DNA from: Brevibacillus brevis
Lineage (GTDB): Bacteria; Bacillota; Bacilli; Brevibacillales; Brevibacillaceae
DNA: 64,000 nucleotides
Direction of reading: 5' to 3'
Assembly (NCBI RefSeq): GCF_031583145.1
Contig: NZ_CP134050.1
Coordinates: forward strand, 5,528,501-5,592,500
The notes beneath the pieces were generated by a model. That model was given only the letters and a program-made list of their open reading frames with translations. It ran no database searches and was not told the origin of the DNA. Position numbers and translations under genes: made by a program. Below, one piece after another: positions 1-9,558 of this stretch (positions within the stretch are counted from its first letter, which is position 1; the number at the start of each line of letters is the position of its first letter).

Positions 1-214
1 CGCATGTTGCCAAATCAGCCATGATCCTGTGATAAAAATGGGCTTTTCTCCTCTTCGTTCGTAGACGTTTGCCCATTCTCGGCGTTAGGCATTGACATAG
101 AATACAGGGCAGGACTCCGCATGAGTCTACCCACACAAAAGACTAATCCGCATTTATCCGCTTCGAGCCCGGTTGATTTGGCACGATCTCTATTCAAAAT
201 AAGGAGGAATCAGG

Positions 215-622
215 ATGAGTATGAGCATGAGTGCAGATCCACTTTGCCAGCAGTTTTGTTCGATATTGGGCACTCCCCCACAGGTGATAAACGGTGTTTG
301 TACCGCGATGACCGTCAGAAAATTCGATGTCACGATTATGGGCAGGCCTTCCCGATCGGCCGTTACCGTACCCATGATGTTCACGTTTGAGTCCATGGAC
401 AAAGACGGCAATGCCCTTTGCCTGGGGGAAACCGTGATTCTCCCCGAAGAAATCAACCCGTTTATATCCGTACTTCGCTCTTACGATATTCTTGTGACCG
501 CTCTGCACAATCACTGGCTTTTCAACAATCCAGGGATTATGTATATTCACTTTCAATCCATTGAGAATCCGATCCAGTTTGCCTATAAGGTTCGAAACGC
601 ACTGAGTGTTCTGAGGCAATAG
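215..622 (+). CDS. DUF1259 (LppY/LpqO-like) domain protein
   Basis: 135 residues. The C-terminal half has the pattern typical of DUF1259 proteins: a run resembling LPEEINP, then ALHNHWLF and a YIHFQS stretch, which I recognise from the LppY/LpqO family. Family function is unknown. No signal peptide or membrane segment is visible, so it is probably cytoplasmic. The start is set by an AAGGAGG at 201-207, seven bases before ATG 215; the next Met codons (MSMSMS) are less well placed. It stands alone, about 195 bp before the germination operon on the same strand. The 214 bases before it hold no gene I can support. Confidence 0.75.
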   Translation: MSMSMSADPLCQQFCSILGTPPQVINGVCTAMTVRKFDVTIMGRPSRSAVTVPMMFTFESMDKDGNALCLGETVILPEEINPFISVLRSYDILVTALHNHWLFNNPGIMYIHFQSIENPIQFAYKVRNALSVLRQ

Positions 623-817
623 CGGAAACGATGAAAGTGCACCTCTTCAAGTGGACATGGGGAATCCCTCCTGGGGAAAAACCGATGTGACCGTAGGGGT
701 GCATTTTTATGGCCGTCTACGGACAAGCAAGCGTGGTCCGCTATGCTCGGTGCCCAGTGCATAACTTTTCCACGTATAGAAGACCCTAACCGGTAAACAG
801 CGCATAGGAGATTGTCC

Positions 818-2353
818 ATGGGTTTTTGGAAACAGCTGCTCAACAACAACAGGCATACCCCGGCTTCACCTGCGAACGCAAATGATTTGCCTGCCCAAGC
901 CGTATCCTCCTGCTTGCCCGACAACACCACCTACATACGCAAAGCGTTTTTTGACACGGACGATCTGAAAATTCGCGAGGTGATGCTGGGGCCACGAAAA
1001 GGTCTGCTCCTTTATCTGGAGTCTCTTTGTGACGACAAGACCATCTCTGAAAAAATAATCAAACCGCTCGTGGAAACAGAGAAACCGATAACAGAAGAAG
1101 TTTTGATCACCATCAGTCAATACAGATACGATGAACTGACGCGTGTCGTTGACTCGATCGCAAAAGGCTATGTCGCGCTTTTCGGGGAAGGCACGGCCGA
1201 ATGCTGTTTGATCAATGCGAAGGCAAATAATGAGCGAGCCGTCAACGAACCGGAAAATGAGAAAGTCGTACGCGGCCCGCACAAAGGGTTCATCGAAAAC
1301 CTCGACGTGAATCTGCAGATGGTCCGCAAGCTGATTGCAAGCCGGCATTTGGTCATACGTTATTATGAATTGGGATCAGAGACAAAAAGCCGCACAGCCA
1401 TGGTCTACCTCCAAAATCTGGCGAACCCCAGCCTTGTTCAAGAGGCAGATCGCAGGATCCGCAGCATTTCCGTTGACAGCGTGGCGTATTTAGGGATGAT
1501 CGAAGAAAACCTGGAAGGCCGCTCCTATAGTCCGTTTCCGCAATTGCTTACGACGGAACGGCCAGGGAGAGTAGTGAACAACCTGCTGGAAGGGAGAGTC
1601 GCTCTTTTTCTGGAGGGGCATCCGGCCGCAAACCTGTTTCCGGCCACTTTTATTGCTTTTTATCAATCTCCGGATGATTATGGGAGCCGGTCACTGACTG
1701 GTACTTTCATCCGTTTGATCCGCCTGTTCAGCTTTTTCATCGCGATCGTGCTGCCCGCCTTTTATATTGCCGTCATTTCGTTTCATTTTGAAGTCATTCC
1801 AACCGATTTGTTTCTCACATTAAAAAGCGGTGTGGAGAGGATCCCCTTTTCCCCCATCCTCGAAGCGTTAATTATGGAGCTGACGATCGAGCTGCTGAGC
1901 GAAGCAAGCATTCGGCTGCCGGGACGCGTCGGACAGACCATCGGCATTGTCGGGGGTCTGGTGATCGGGGATGCGGTCGTAAAGGCAGGTCTGGTCTCCA
2001 ATGCGATGATCGTCGTAGTCGCGTTGACGGCGCTCGCTTCCTTTGTCGTGCCCAGCTATGAGATGAGCAGCGCCCTTCGCGTTCTGCGCTTCCCTGTCAT
2101 GATCTCGGCCGCCTTGTTTGGTTTTCTCGGCATTGTGGTCAGTGTGACGGCGATTGTCATCCATCTATGCAAATTGGAATCATTCGGCACCCCGTATTTT
2201 GCTCCGTTGGCACCTTTTCGTTTGAAGGATTTCAAAGATGCTCTCGTACGGCTGCCTGCATGGAAGCTGAACGAACGGCCTCTCGACGCCCACCCGCAAA
2301 AGCTCCGGCAAGAGTATCCGTCAAGGGAGTGGGAAAGAGATGACGACAAATGA
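818..2353 (+). CDS. GerA-family spore germination protein (A subunit)
   Basis: About 511 residues. The soluble N-terminal half (to about residue 290) carries the GerA signature FIENLDVNLQMVRKLI region, followed by about five hydrophobic segments and a hydrophilic tail, the normal GerAA layout. It would sit in the spore inner membrane as the A subunit of a nutrient germinant receptor. A TTG at 812 could extend the frame, but GGAG at 807-810 abuts it; ATG 818 has correct seven-base spacing and is preferred. It overlaps the B-subunit gene by 14 bp, implying translational coupling in an A-B-C operon. The germinant cannot be told from sequence. Confidence 0.92.
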   Translation: MGFWKQLLNNNRHTPASPANANDLPAQAVSSCLPDNTTYIRKAFFDTDDLKIREVMLGPRKGLLLYLESLCDDKTISEKIIKPLVETEKPITEEVLITISQYRYDELTRVVDSIAKGYVALFGEGTAECCLINAKANNERAVNEPENEKVVRGPHKGFIENLDVNLQMVRKLIASRHLVIRYYELGSETKSRTAMVYLQNLANPSLVQEADRRIRSISVDSVAYLGMIEENLEGRSYSPFPQLLTTERPGRVVNNLLEGRVALFLEGHPAANLFPATFIAFYQSPDDYGSRSLTGTFIRLIRLFSFFIAIVLPAFYIAVISFHFEVIPTDLFLTLKSGVERIPFSPILEALIMELTIELLSEASIRLPGRVGQTIGIVGGLVIGDAVVKAGLVSNAMIVVVALTALASFVVPSYEMSSALRVLRFPVMISAALFGFLGIVVSVTAIVIHLCKLESFGTPYFAPLAPFRLKDFKDALVRLPAWKLNERPLDAHPQKLRQEYPSREWERDDDK

Positions 2354-3443
2354 ACAAAACCGGATCACGCCTGGCCAGCTTGCCTTTCTGATCTTCCATT
2401 CCCAGCTCGGCCAAGGCATCCTGGCCCTCCCTTATGCCGTATATTCCGTATCAAAAGCAGACGGGTGGATATCCACCTTGCTCGCCGGTGTGGGGACCCA
2501 GCTGATCATCCTCATCATGTGGGCAGTCGGCAAACGGTTCCCGTCCGCTACCTTGTACGAAATTCTGCCTCGCGTTTTCGGGAAGACCCTAGGTACCCTA
2601 TTGAAGGCGGGATATATCCTGTATTTCATCCTGATGGGCGTCCTCATCGTCGATCGATTTGGCAGTATCCTGGAAAAATGGGCGTACCCCAAAACGCCCA
2701 GCTGGGCCATTTACCTGTTGATGATTGCTCTTTGCATGTATTTGGTCCGGGAGCCATTGCGGACGATCGCCCGTTTTTATGTGCTGGTGAATATACCGGT
2801 TGCCATGATGTTCGTGATCGCCGCCTATTCCTACACCAAGGCCAATCTTCTCTACCTCCTTCCGATCGGACAGGCCGGATGGACAAACATCTTCAAAGGC
2901 AGCATCGAGGCGACGGACGCCATGCTCGGGTTTGAAATTTTGCTGGTGGTCTACCCGTTCGTGGAAGGAGGCAGCAAAGAAATCGTCAAAGCCGCTTCGA
3001 TCGGCAACGCCCTGTCCACCCTGCTCTATACCTTCATGGTGCTAACCAGTCTCGCTTTCTTCAGCCCCCCTGTGATGGCGCTTGTTCCGGAGCCGGTTTT
3101 GTACATGCTGCGAGCCCTTACGTTTGAATTGGCGGAAAGGCCGGATCTTTACTTTCTCACCATTTGGATGGTCGTGGTCACGACGGCCATCATGAGCAAT
3201 ATGTTCATGGCTGCCACCGGAATTGCCCGCATGTTTGGCGCAAAGAACCATCGCCACGCGGTGACTTGGGTGGCGATCCTCAGCTTTTTCCTGGCACTGT
3301 GGCCGCAGGACCCGTTTCAACTGGACTGGCTTAGCAAATCGATCGTGAATGTCAGCTATGTCTTTACGCTTGCCATTCCCCTCGTCATTCTTGTGATCGC
3401 TTCGTCCCCCTGGATCCGAAACAGGAGAGGTGTCCAATCGTGA
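2340..3443 (+). CDS. GerB-family spore germination permease (B subunit)
   Basis: 367 residues, nearly all hydrophobic, with about ten predicted membrane helices and the amino-acid/polyamine transporter-like opening (TPGQLAFLIFHSQLGQGIL-like) seen in GerAB/GerBB/GerKB proteins. The known role of the family is germinant recognition within the Ger receptor in the inner spore membrane. The start overlaps the end of the A-subunit gene, and the stop overlaps the start of the C-subunit gene by 4 bp, so the three are a single translationally coupled operon. Length is normal for the family. The A-B-C order is the usual one. Confidence 0.92.
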   Translation: MTTNEQNRITPGQLAFLIFHSQLGQGILALPYAVYSVSKADGWISTLLAGVGTQLIILIMWAVGKRFPSATLYEILPRVFGKTLGTLLKAGYILYFILMGVLIVDRFGSILEKWAYPKTPSWAIYLLMIALCMYLVREPLRTIARFYVLVNIPVAMMFVIAAYSYTKANLLYLLPIGQAGWTNIFKGSIEATDAMLGFEILLVVYPFVEGGSKEIVKAASIGNALSTLLYTFMVLTSLAFFSPPVMALVPEPVLYMLRALTFELAERPDLYFLTIWMVVVTTAIMSNMFMAATGIARMFGAKNHRHAVTWVAILSFFLALWPQDPFQLDWLSKSIVNVSYVFTLAIPLVILVIASSPWIRNRRGVQS

Positions 3444-4558
3444 AAGGCGTCTATCGGCTTCTCGCAATCGTCTTGCCGTCTGTACTTCTATCCGGATGTT
3501 GGGATCAGCAGCTGTTGAAAGATGTGCAGATCATTTCCACGCTGGGAATCGACGTCACCCCCCAGGGGAAAGTGCAAAGCACGGCCTCCGTCTTGAACGT
3601 AAAGAAGACCGAGACAGGAAACTCGGAACAAGCGGAGATCCATTCTGTCATCTCCAAAACGCTGCGGGACGGACGCGATGTTCTCAATCAAGAGGTACCG
3701 GGCTTGCTTACGGCCAACAAAATGAATGTGCTGCTGCTAGGAGAAAAGGTGGCCAGACAAGGGATCTACCCGTACATCCACGTCTATTACCGGGATACCC
3801 GGACCGCCATCGACGCCCGGGTGGCTGTCGTAAAGGGAGATGCGCGAGAGTTCGTGGAAATGAAAAAGGTCGACAACAAACTGGTCGGGGAGCATCTCCG
3901 GAATCAAATCAAAGCGTTGGAGGAAGTCACGATCGTTCCGAAGGTAAACATCCAGACATTCTTTCCCGTCATGCTTGACCCGGGCCAGGATATCGCCCTC
4001 CCCTATCTCTATAAAAAAGAAGACAAAATTGTGGTTCGGGGGATTGCGCTTTTTGACGGCGACCGCATGAGCGGGGAGCTGAACAAGGACGAATCCATCC
4101 TGTATCTGCTGCTGCTTGACAAGAAAGGGAAATCCGCTGCCCGACTTACGCCAAAAATTCACGGCTCCAAGCAAGCCAAAGTGACTGATTACATCTCGAT
4201 CGATGTCAAACGAGTAAAGAGAAACATGAAGGTACTCGTCGGAGAAAATCGGAGCATTACCGTGCAGCTTCGGGTACAGCTGCCTGTCGTGGCTTATGAG
4301 TACGCTCGCGATCATCTGAACGAAAAACGGGTGGTGGAAGAGTTGAATCAGACGCTGTCAAAGGAACTGACTGAACAGGCAAAAATCGTCCTTCAGAAGA
4401 TGCAAAAAGCCAATCACGATGGGCTGGGAGTGGGGCGTTATCTCATTGCTTTTTATCCGGATACGTGGAAGACGCTAAAGTGGTCAGAGGATTATGCGAA
4501 GGTGGTGTTTGAGCCGCAGGTGGATGTGCATATTGTGGGGCATGGGATTTTGGATTGA
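3440..4558 (+). CDS. GerC-family germinant receptor lipoprotein (C subunit)
   Basis: 372 residues beginning with GTG. The N-terminus has a lipoprotein signal peptide with lipobox LLSGC followed by WD, the classic 'GCWDQ' start of Ger(x)C proteins. The rest is a hydrophilic domain expected outside the inner membrane. It matches the GerAC length (about 370-400). It starts inside the stop of the B gene (GTGA overlap), consistent with a coupled operon. A GC-rich hairpin directly follows the stop and probably ends the transcript. The sequence gives no germinant specificity. Confidence 0.92.
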   Translation: MKGVYRLLAIVLPSVLLSGCWDQQLLKDVQIISTLGIDVTPQGKVQSTASVLNVKKTETGNSEQAEIHSVISKTLRDGRDVLNQEVPGLLTANKMNVLLLGEKVARQGIYPYIHVYYRDTRTAIDARVAVVKGDAREFVEMKKVDNKLVGEHLRNQIKALEEVTIVPKVNIQTFFPVMLDPGQDIALPYLYKKEDKIVVRGIALFDGDRMSGELNKDESILYLLLLDKKGKSAARLTPKIHGSKQAKVTDYISIDVKRVKRNMKVLVGENRSITVQLRVQLPVVAYEYARDHLNEKRVVEELNQTLSKELTEQAKIVLQKMQKANHDGLGVGRYLIAFYPDTWKTLKWSEDYAKVVFEPQVDVHIVGHGILD

Positions 4559-4585
4559 GGGATGGGGATTCAGCCCCCCATCCCT
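4558..4585. terminator. Hairpin between convergent genes
   Basis: AGGGATGGGG (4558-4567) pairs perfectly with CCCCATCCCT (4576-4585). No strong T-run follows on either strand, so intrinsic termination is uncertain. It sits between the end of the ger operon and the convergent amidohydrolase. Confidence 0.45.
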
Positions 4586-4642
4586 CCTGTCGATGTACCC
4601 AAAGGGTCAACCGGCGATACCTCCTCCAACACAGCAGCTCAG

Positions 4643-6274
4643 TCACTTCACCGCGAGTTCATTCGCACGGTCAAACACGACTTTTCCATCGACAATCGTT
4701 ACCACCGCTTTTACTTCAGGGATGTCATCGACGGGGACTTCAAAGAGATTTCGCTCCAGTACGACGATGTCAGCCAGCTTGCCTGCTTCCAATGTCCCGA
4801 GCTCATGCTCCCGGAAGCAGCCGTAAGCAGACCCGGACGTATACGCCTTCAATGCGTCAGCCAGCGAGATTCGTTCATGCGGATGCCAGACAGTTTTTCC
4901 GCTGCTGTCGATTCGGGTGACCGCTCGATAGATCTGGAGGAGCGGATTTAAGACATCGATCGGGAAGTCGGTGCCGAACGCCAGTCTCGCTCCGGCCTCT
5001 TTCAGCGTGCGAATCGGAAATACGTGCTTTTCCCGCTCACCACCGATGCGTGCGGTATAGACCCCCCGCTCGGACATGGCGAAGTGATCGGGCTGCATGG
5101 AAGCCGTGACACCCAGCTCTTTGAAGCGACGGATGTCATCCGGATGAATTACTTCCACATGCTCGATGGAATGGCGGGAATCCCGCTTCCCGTTCGCCAG
5201 CTGCGCTTCCTCATAGGCGTCAAAGGCAAGGCGGATCGCCCCGTCTCCGATCGCATGGAAACGAATGCTGAACCCCTCCTTATCCGCATCCACGACCCAT
5301 TTTTTGATCGTGTCAGCTGGAAACGTCGTCTCTCCCCGCGTCTCCGGATCATCTGCATAAGGCTCGAGCATATAAGCCGTACGCGCGGTGATGACCCCGT
5401 CGATGAACTGCTTCAACCCCGATACGCGTAGCCGATCCGACTGGTACCTGTCCCGCAGCTGCTTGGCGTGCTCCAGATCTCCGTCCAGCGCGGGCCACAG
5501 ATGGAGGCGCGCCGTTAGACCCCCTTCGTCCTCGAATTCCTTGAAGAGCTCATAGTCCGTGAGAATCGCAAGGGATTCCGTCGCAAACAAATCGTGGACC
5601 GCCGTCACTCCGAGACTGGCCGCATGCGCCAGGAAATTGGCGAACAGCTCCCTCTTCTTTTCCTTGGTAAAACGGTAGGCATGCTCGATGACGGCTCCCA
5701 TGGCTTTTTCGTACAAGATGCCGTCCGGCTCGCCGTTTTCGTCCTTCCCGATGATCCCGAACGCGGGGTTTTTGGTATCCCGATCAATGCCCGCGATTTC
5801 CAACGCCTTTGAATTCACCCAGGCATAATGGCCTTCCGCGTGAAACATGAGCGCGGGACGATCCGGGAGAATCCGATCCAGTGCATAGCGATCGGGCAGT
5901 TTTTGCGTATCCCAATAGCCCGAATCCCAAGTGGAGCCGATCACCCATGGCTCATCCGGCCGAGATTCGGCAAAATCGCGAATGATCGCAAGCGCCTCTT
6001 CCTCCGAACGGGCCGGGAACAAATAGGCGCTATCCATCGTGACAGCCCCATCCATCACGTGAAGGTGAAAATCGTGAAAGCCCGGCATGATCAGCTGGTC
6101 TTCAAAGTGATAGACTTTGGTATGCTCGCCCGTGAGCGATTTCATCTCCTCCGCCGTACCCACTGCGATGATTCTGTCCTTTGCGATCGCGATCGCCGCG
6201 GGCTGTGGCTGATCGGTCAGGCCTGTAAATACGGCATTGCCGGAAAGAATCAGATCTGCGATTTGTTTTGTCAT
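4643..6274 (-). CDS. YtcJ-like metal-dependent amidohydrolase (copy 1)
   Basis: 543 residues. It has the amidohydrolase-superfamily layout: an N-terminal beta-sandwich part, a metal-binding FHDFHLH (HxH) motif near residue 70, an RFHAIGDGA histidine motif, IEHVEVIHP, and a late GTDFPID aspartate motif. This is the YtcJ/ExoVII-like cyclic amide hydrolase group; the substrate is unknown. No signal peptide is visible, so it is likely cytoplasmic. It is the last gene of a leftward set: amidohydrolase copy 2, amino acid permease, then this gene 46 bp further on. Its C-terminal two thirds is very close to copy 2, even at DNA level, indicating tandem duplication. The pair with a permease suggests uptake and hydrolysis of an N-acyl or cyclic amino acid derivative (inference). 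Confidence 0.85.
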   Translation of the reverse strand: MTKQIADLILSGNAVFTGLTDQPQPAAIAIAKDRIIAVGTAEEMKSLTGEHTKVYHFEDQLIMPGFHDFHLHVMDGAVTMDSAYLFPARSEEEALAIIRDFAESRPDEPWVIGSTWDSGYWDTQKLPDRYALDRILPDRPALMFHAEGHYAWVNSKALEIAGIDRDTKNPAFGIIGKDENGEPDGILYEKAMGAVIEHAYRFTKEKKRELFANFLAHAASLGVTAVHDLFATESLAILTDYELFKEFEDEGGLTARLHLWPALDGDLEHAKQLRDRYQSDRLRVSGLKQFIDGVITARTAYMLEPYADDPETRGETTFPADTIKKWVVDADKEGFSIRFHAIGDGAIRLAFDAYEEAQLANGKRDSRHSIEHVEVIHPDDIRRFKELGVTASMQPDHFAMSERGVYTARIGGEREKHVFPIRTLKEAGARLAFGTDFPIDVLNPLLQIYRAVTRIDSSGKTVWHPHERISLADALKAYTSGSAYGCFREHELGTLEAGKLADIVVLERNLFEVPVDDIPEVKAVVTIVDGKVVFDRANELAVK

Positions 6275-6320
6275 GACGCATCGTTCCTCTCATTATGGTG
6301 ATATATGTCCTCCCTCGTGA

Positions 6321-7664
6321 TCAAGCTTCCTCAATCGCGAGCTCGGGAGGTGGTTGTCTAAACATCTTCGTCAGGTTCAACAGGTACAAAAATCCTAAGG
6401 CAAGCCAGATCCCGCCCAAAATCAGCGAGTGAATGTCCAGCTTCAGCCAAAACAATCCGGTGAGGCAGGCGCCAATGAATGGAAGGAGGAAATACCGAAT
6501 AGTCCCCTTCAAGGACCGCTGCTTTTCCCGAATGAAATAGTGGGAGATCACAGACAGATTCACGAACGTAAAAGCGAAAAAGGCACCGAAGCTGATGAGC
6601 GATACGGCCGTCGTCAGATTCAGGAAGATGGCGGATAGCGCGACGCATCCAATCAGCAGCAGGTTGAACACAGGTGTCTGGTAGGTGGGCGAAAGATAGC
6701 CGAATACTTTGGCGGGAAGCACACGCTCACGTCCCATCGCATATAAAATGCGGGAGGCGCTTGTCCCTGACGCAACAGCGGATGAAAAGCTGGACATGAT
6801 CCCTTCGGCCAGAACATAGCTGGTCAAAAAGTTTCCCCCGATATGAAAGGCGATCTCCATATAAGCCGCTTCCGGGTTTTGAAAGGATTGGTAGTCCGGC
6901 CAAACCAGCTGCAGAAAATAGGAGCCGGTCATATAGTAGATCCCGCCAATGACGGTGATGAGATAAATGGCCCGGGGAAGCGATTTTTGAGGGTTCTTCG
7001 TCTCCTCCGACAATGTCGTTACCGCATCAAACCCCAGGAACGAAAAGCACAAAAGAGGAATGACAGCCATAAAGTCCGACATGTTTACATGTGGATCGAT
7101 AAACGGCAGGCTTGAAAGCAGAGTCCCGGCCCCTTTCCCATTCAGAAGGCCCTGAATCGAGAAAGCCACAAATAAAACGAGTGTTCCGAATTGCAAGAAC
7201 AAAAGGCCCGTATTGAATTTGGCTGCCACGGTAATGCCGAGGATATTTACCGTCGTCACCGTTACGATAAAGCCGATAATCCAAATGTACATCGGAATGG
7301 AAGGAAAGTATGCCTCCATGGCGATCCCGAGCAGAAGTGCACTGATCATGGGACTGAGCACATAATCCAGCAGAATAGTCCAGCCTACGAGAAACCCGAT
7401 GTGCGGACTTAAGGATTTCTGGGTAAACGTGTAGGCAGCGCCTGCATTGGGAAGGGCCTTTACCATTTGGGCGTAACTGTAGGCCGTAAACAGCATGACG
7501 ATCAAGGCAACGAGGTAAGCCGTCGGAATCATCCCGTTGGTAGTGTGGACCGCTACTCCGTAAGTAGAAAACATCGTTGTCGGAGCCATAAAGGCCAGCC
7601 CGAAGAACACGACGTACTTCAAGGAAAGAGAACGTTTCAGGGTTGGTGAGCCGGTATTACTCAT
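6321..7664 (-). CDS. APC-family amino acid permease
   Basis: 447 residues with about twelve hydrophobic segments. The N-terminal motif around VVFFGLAFMAPTT and the later LGFDAVTTLSEET stretch (helix 6 region) are typical of the amino acid-polyamine-organocation (APC) superfamily, in the group of YfnA/SteT-like or ethanolamine/putrescine-type carriers. It should be an inner-membrane secondary transporter. It starts 12 bp after the upstream amidohydrolase with a good AGGAGG-type ribosome site and is followed 46 bp later by the second amidohydrolase, so the three are almost surely one transcript. Its substrate is probably the compound hydrolysed by its neighbours, or the product of that reaction; this is inference. 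Confidence 0.88.
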   Translation of the reverse strand: MSNTGSPTLKRSLSLKYVVFFGLAFMAPTTMFSTYGVAVHTTNGMIPTAYLVALIVMLFTAYSYAQMVKALPNAGAAYTFTQKSLSPHIGFLVGWTILLDYVLSPMISALLLGIAMEAYFPSIPMYIWIIGFIVTVTTVNILGITVAAKFNTGLLFLQFGTLVLFVAFSIQGLLNGKGAGTLLSSLPFIDPHVNMSDFMAVIPLLCFSFLGFDAVTTLSEETKNPQKSLPRAIYLITVIGGIYYMTGSYFLQLVWPDYQSFQNPEAAYMEIAFHIGGNFLTSYVLAEGIMSSFSSAVASGTSASRILYAMGRERVLPAKVFGYLSPTYQTPVFNLLLIGCVALSAIFLNLTTAVSLISFGAFFAFTFVNLSVISHYFIREKQRSLKGTIRYFLLPFIGACLTGLFWLKLDIHSLILGGIWLALGFLYLLNLTKMFRQPPPELAIEEA

Positions 7665-7676
7665 CTGCCTTCCTCC

Positions 7677-9296
7677 TCACTCGTCACGTAGGGAAACCTT
7701 TTCATAAACCACGCTGCCATCTACCATCGTCAACTGGACCTTTGCCTCGAGGATTTCGTCTGCCGATCCATCAAAGAGATTTCGGTCCAGGACGACGAGG
7801 TCGGCCAGCTTGCCAGCCTCCAATGTCCCGAGCTCATGCTCGCGGAAAGCGCCGTAGGCGGGGCCGGACGTGTATGCCTTCAAGGCATCAGCCAGCGAGA
7901 TTCGTTCATGCGGATGCCAGGCCGTCTTTCCGCTGCTGTCGATTCGGGTGACCGCTCGATAGATTTGGAGGAGCGGATGTAAGACATCGATCGGGAAGTC
8001 GGTGCCGAATGCCAGCTTCGCTCCGGCTTGTTGCAACGTCCGAATGGGAAAAACGTACTTTTCCCGCGCAGCACCAATCCGGTCCGTATATCCCCCTCTC
8101 TCCGACATCGCCAGGTGATCCGGCTGCATGGAAGCCGTGACACCCAGCTCACTGAAGCGCGGAATGTCATCCGGATGAATCACTTCCACATGCTCAATGG
8201 AATGGCGCAGCTCCCGCTTACCGTTCGACCTTTGCGCTTCTTCAAAGGCATCGAGGGCGAGGCGAATCGCCCCATCTCCAATCGCGTGGAACCGAATGCT
8301 GAATCCCTCTTTATCTGCATCCACGACCCATTTTTTGATCGTCTCGGGGGGAAAAGACGTCTCCCCCCGCGTATCCGGGTCATCTGCATAAGGCTCGAGC
8401 ATATAAGCCGTCCGGGCTGTGATGACTCCATCGATGAATTGCTTCAGCCCTGACACGCGGAGCCGATCCGACCGGTATCTCGCCCGTAACTGCTTGGCAC
8501 GTTCCAGATCGCCGTCCAGAGCGGGCCACAAATGAAGGCGCGCGGTGAGTTTCCCACTCGCCTCGCATTCTTCAAACACATCGTAGGCATCGATCGTTTT
8601 CAGCCCGTGCAAATCGTGGACAGACGTTACGCCCAAGCTTTTTGCATGGGCAAGGAATCGAGAAAACATCTCCTTCTTCCGGGAATGGGAAAAATCGAAG
8701 GCATGGCGCACAACCGGTCCCATCGCTTTTTCAAATAAAATGCCGTTCGGCTCTCCCTTCTCGTCTTTTCGAATCACCCCGTACGGAGGATTTTCCGTCT
8801 CGCGCGTGATGCCTGCGATCTCCAGCGCCTTCGTATTGACCCATGCATGGTGGCCTTCCGCGTGAAACAGAATGGCAGGACGGTCTGGCAGAATCCGGTC
8901 CAAAGAATGGCGCGTCGGCAATTGCCGGGTGTCCCAATAGCCCGCATCCCACATAAACCCGATAATCCACGGATTCTCCCGGTTTGCATCCGCAAATTGG
9001 CGAATCATTTCCACCGCTTCCTCTTCGGAGCGTGCCGCGAACAGATTGACGCTCGTCAACGCCACCGCCCCTTGCATGATGTGGAGGTGGAAGTCGTGAA
9101 AGCCCGGGAGGATCAATTGGTCTTGGAATGAGTAGACCTTCGTGTGCTCCCCGGCGTAGCATTGGAGCTCTTCCTCGGAACCCACCGCCACAATTCGATT
9201 GGCCCGAATCGCCATACAGGCGGGCGCGGGCCGATCGGAAAGCCCCGTAAAGACAGCCTTGCCTGAAATCAAGATGTCCGCTGCCTGGTGACTCAT
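7677..9296 (-). CDS. YtcJ-like metal-dependent amidohydrolase (copy 2)
   Basis: About 539 residues, paralogous to the gene at 4643-6274. It has the same HxH metal motif (FHDFHLH), RFHAIGDGA, IEHVEVIHP and GTDFPID motifs. I prefer the internal ATG at 9296 (MSHQAAD), which aligns with the start of copy 1; a start at 9341 would add a charged extension absent from the paralogue. It is the first gene of the amidohydrolase-permease-amidohydrolase operon and lies about 170 bp downstream of a MerR-type promoter. The two copies differ most in the middle (about residues 180-260) and at the ends, while long DNA blocks are near identical, which suggests gene conversion. Confidence 0.85.
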   Translation of the reverse strand: MSHQAADILISGKAVFTGLSDRPAPACMAIRANRIVAVGSEEELQCYAGEHTKVYSFQDQLILPGFHDFHLHIMQGAVALTSVNLFAARSEEEAVEMIRQFADANRENPWIIGFMWDAGYWDTRQLPTRHSLDRILPDRPAILFHAEGHHAWVNTKALEIAGITRETENPPYGVIRKDEKGEPNGILFEKAMGPVVRHAFDFSHSRKKEMFSRFLAHAKSLGVTSVHDLHGLKTIDAYDVFEECEASGKLTARLHLWPALDGDLERAKQLRARYRSDRLRVSGLKQFIDGVITARTAYMLEPYADDPDTRGETSFPPETIKKWVVDADKEGFSIRFHAIGDGAIRLALDAFEEAQRSNGKRELRHSIEHVEVIHPDDIPRFSELGVTASMQPDHLAMSERGGYTDRIGAAREKYVFPIRTLQQAGAKLAFGTDFPIDVLHPLLQIYRAVTRIDSSGKTAWHPHERISLADALKAYTSGPAYGAFREHELGTLEAGKLADLVVLDRNLFDGSADEILEAKVQLTMVDGSVVYEKVSLRDE

Positions 9297-9463
9297 CCCG
9301 CCACCATTCCTTTCGTTTTTCCTGCGTCCTGACGCGGGCACCCGAAAGCGCTTTCAACAATGAATAACGTTGCCGAACCTTGTTCCCCCAATCTTGCGCT
9401 GCTGCGTCCCATGACTTGCCCCCCTTGCATCGTTTTCTCTCTCTGTTGCGGATCTATGAGCCC

Positions 9464-9494
9464 AGTATAAAGTCTCGTCTTACTCCAGAGTAAA
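9464..9494 (-). promoter_or_regulatory. MerR-type promoter with 19-bp spacer and dyad operator
   Basis: Read on the minus strand: TTTACT (-35, 9489-9494) and TATACT (-10, 9464-9469) are 19 bp apart, the long spacer characteristic of promoters twisted open by MerR activators. The spacer side holds the dyad TACTC-TG-GAGTA overlapping the -35. It points at the amidohydrolase operon starting at 9296, and a MerR-family gene ends only about 65 bp upstream. Sequence features are direct; control by that regulator is inferred. Confidence 0.7.
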
Positions 9495-9510
9495 GGGGGG
9501 AATTTGCACA

Positions 9511-9555
9511 CAAAAAAACAGCCCTGAAATGAGCCAATGGTCATTTCGCGGCTGT
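9511..9555 (-). terminator. Terminator of the merR-family gene
   Basis: On the minus strand a 15-base imperfect stem (ACAGCCGCGAAATGA with TCATTTCAGGGCTGT) is followed by seven T residues. It lies just after the regulator stop at 9559 and separates it from the MerR-type promoter. Confidence 0.8.
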
Positions 9556-9558
9556 GGA

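Noticed and set aside
623..710. Loose hairpin TGCACCTC/GGGGTGCA after the DUF1259 gene
   Set aside because: An eight-base stem with a loop of about 50 bases is too weak to call a terminator, despite the TTTTT that follows.
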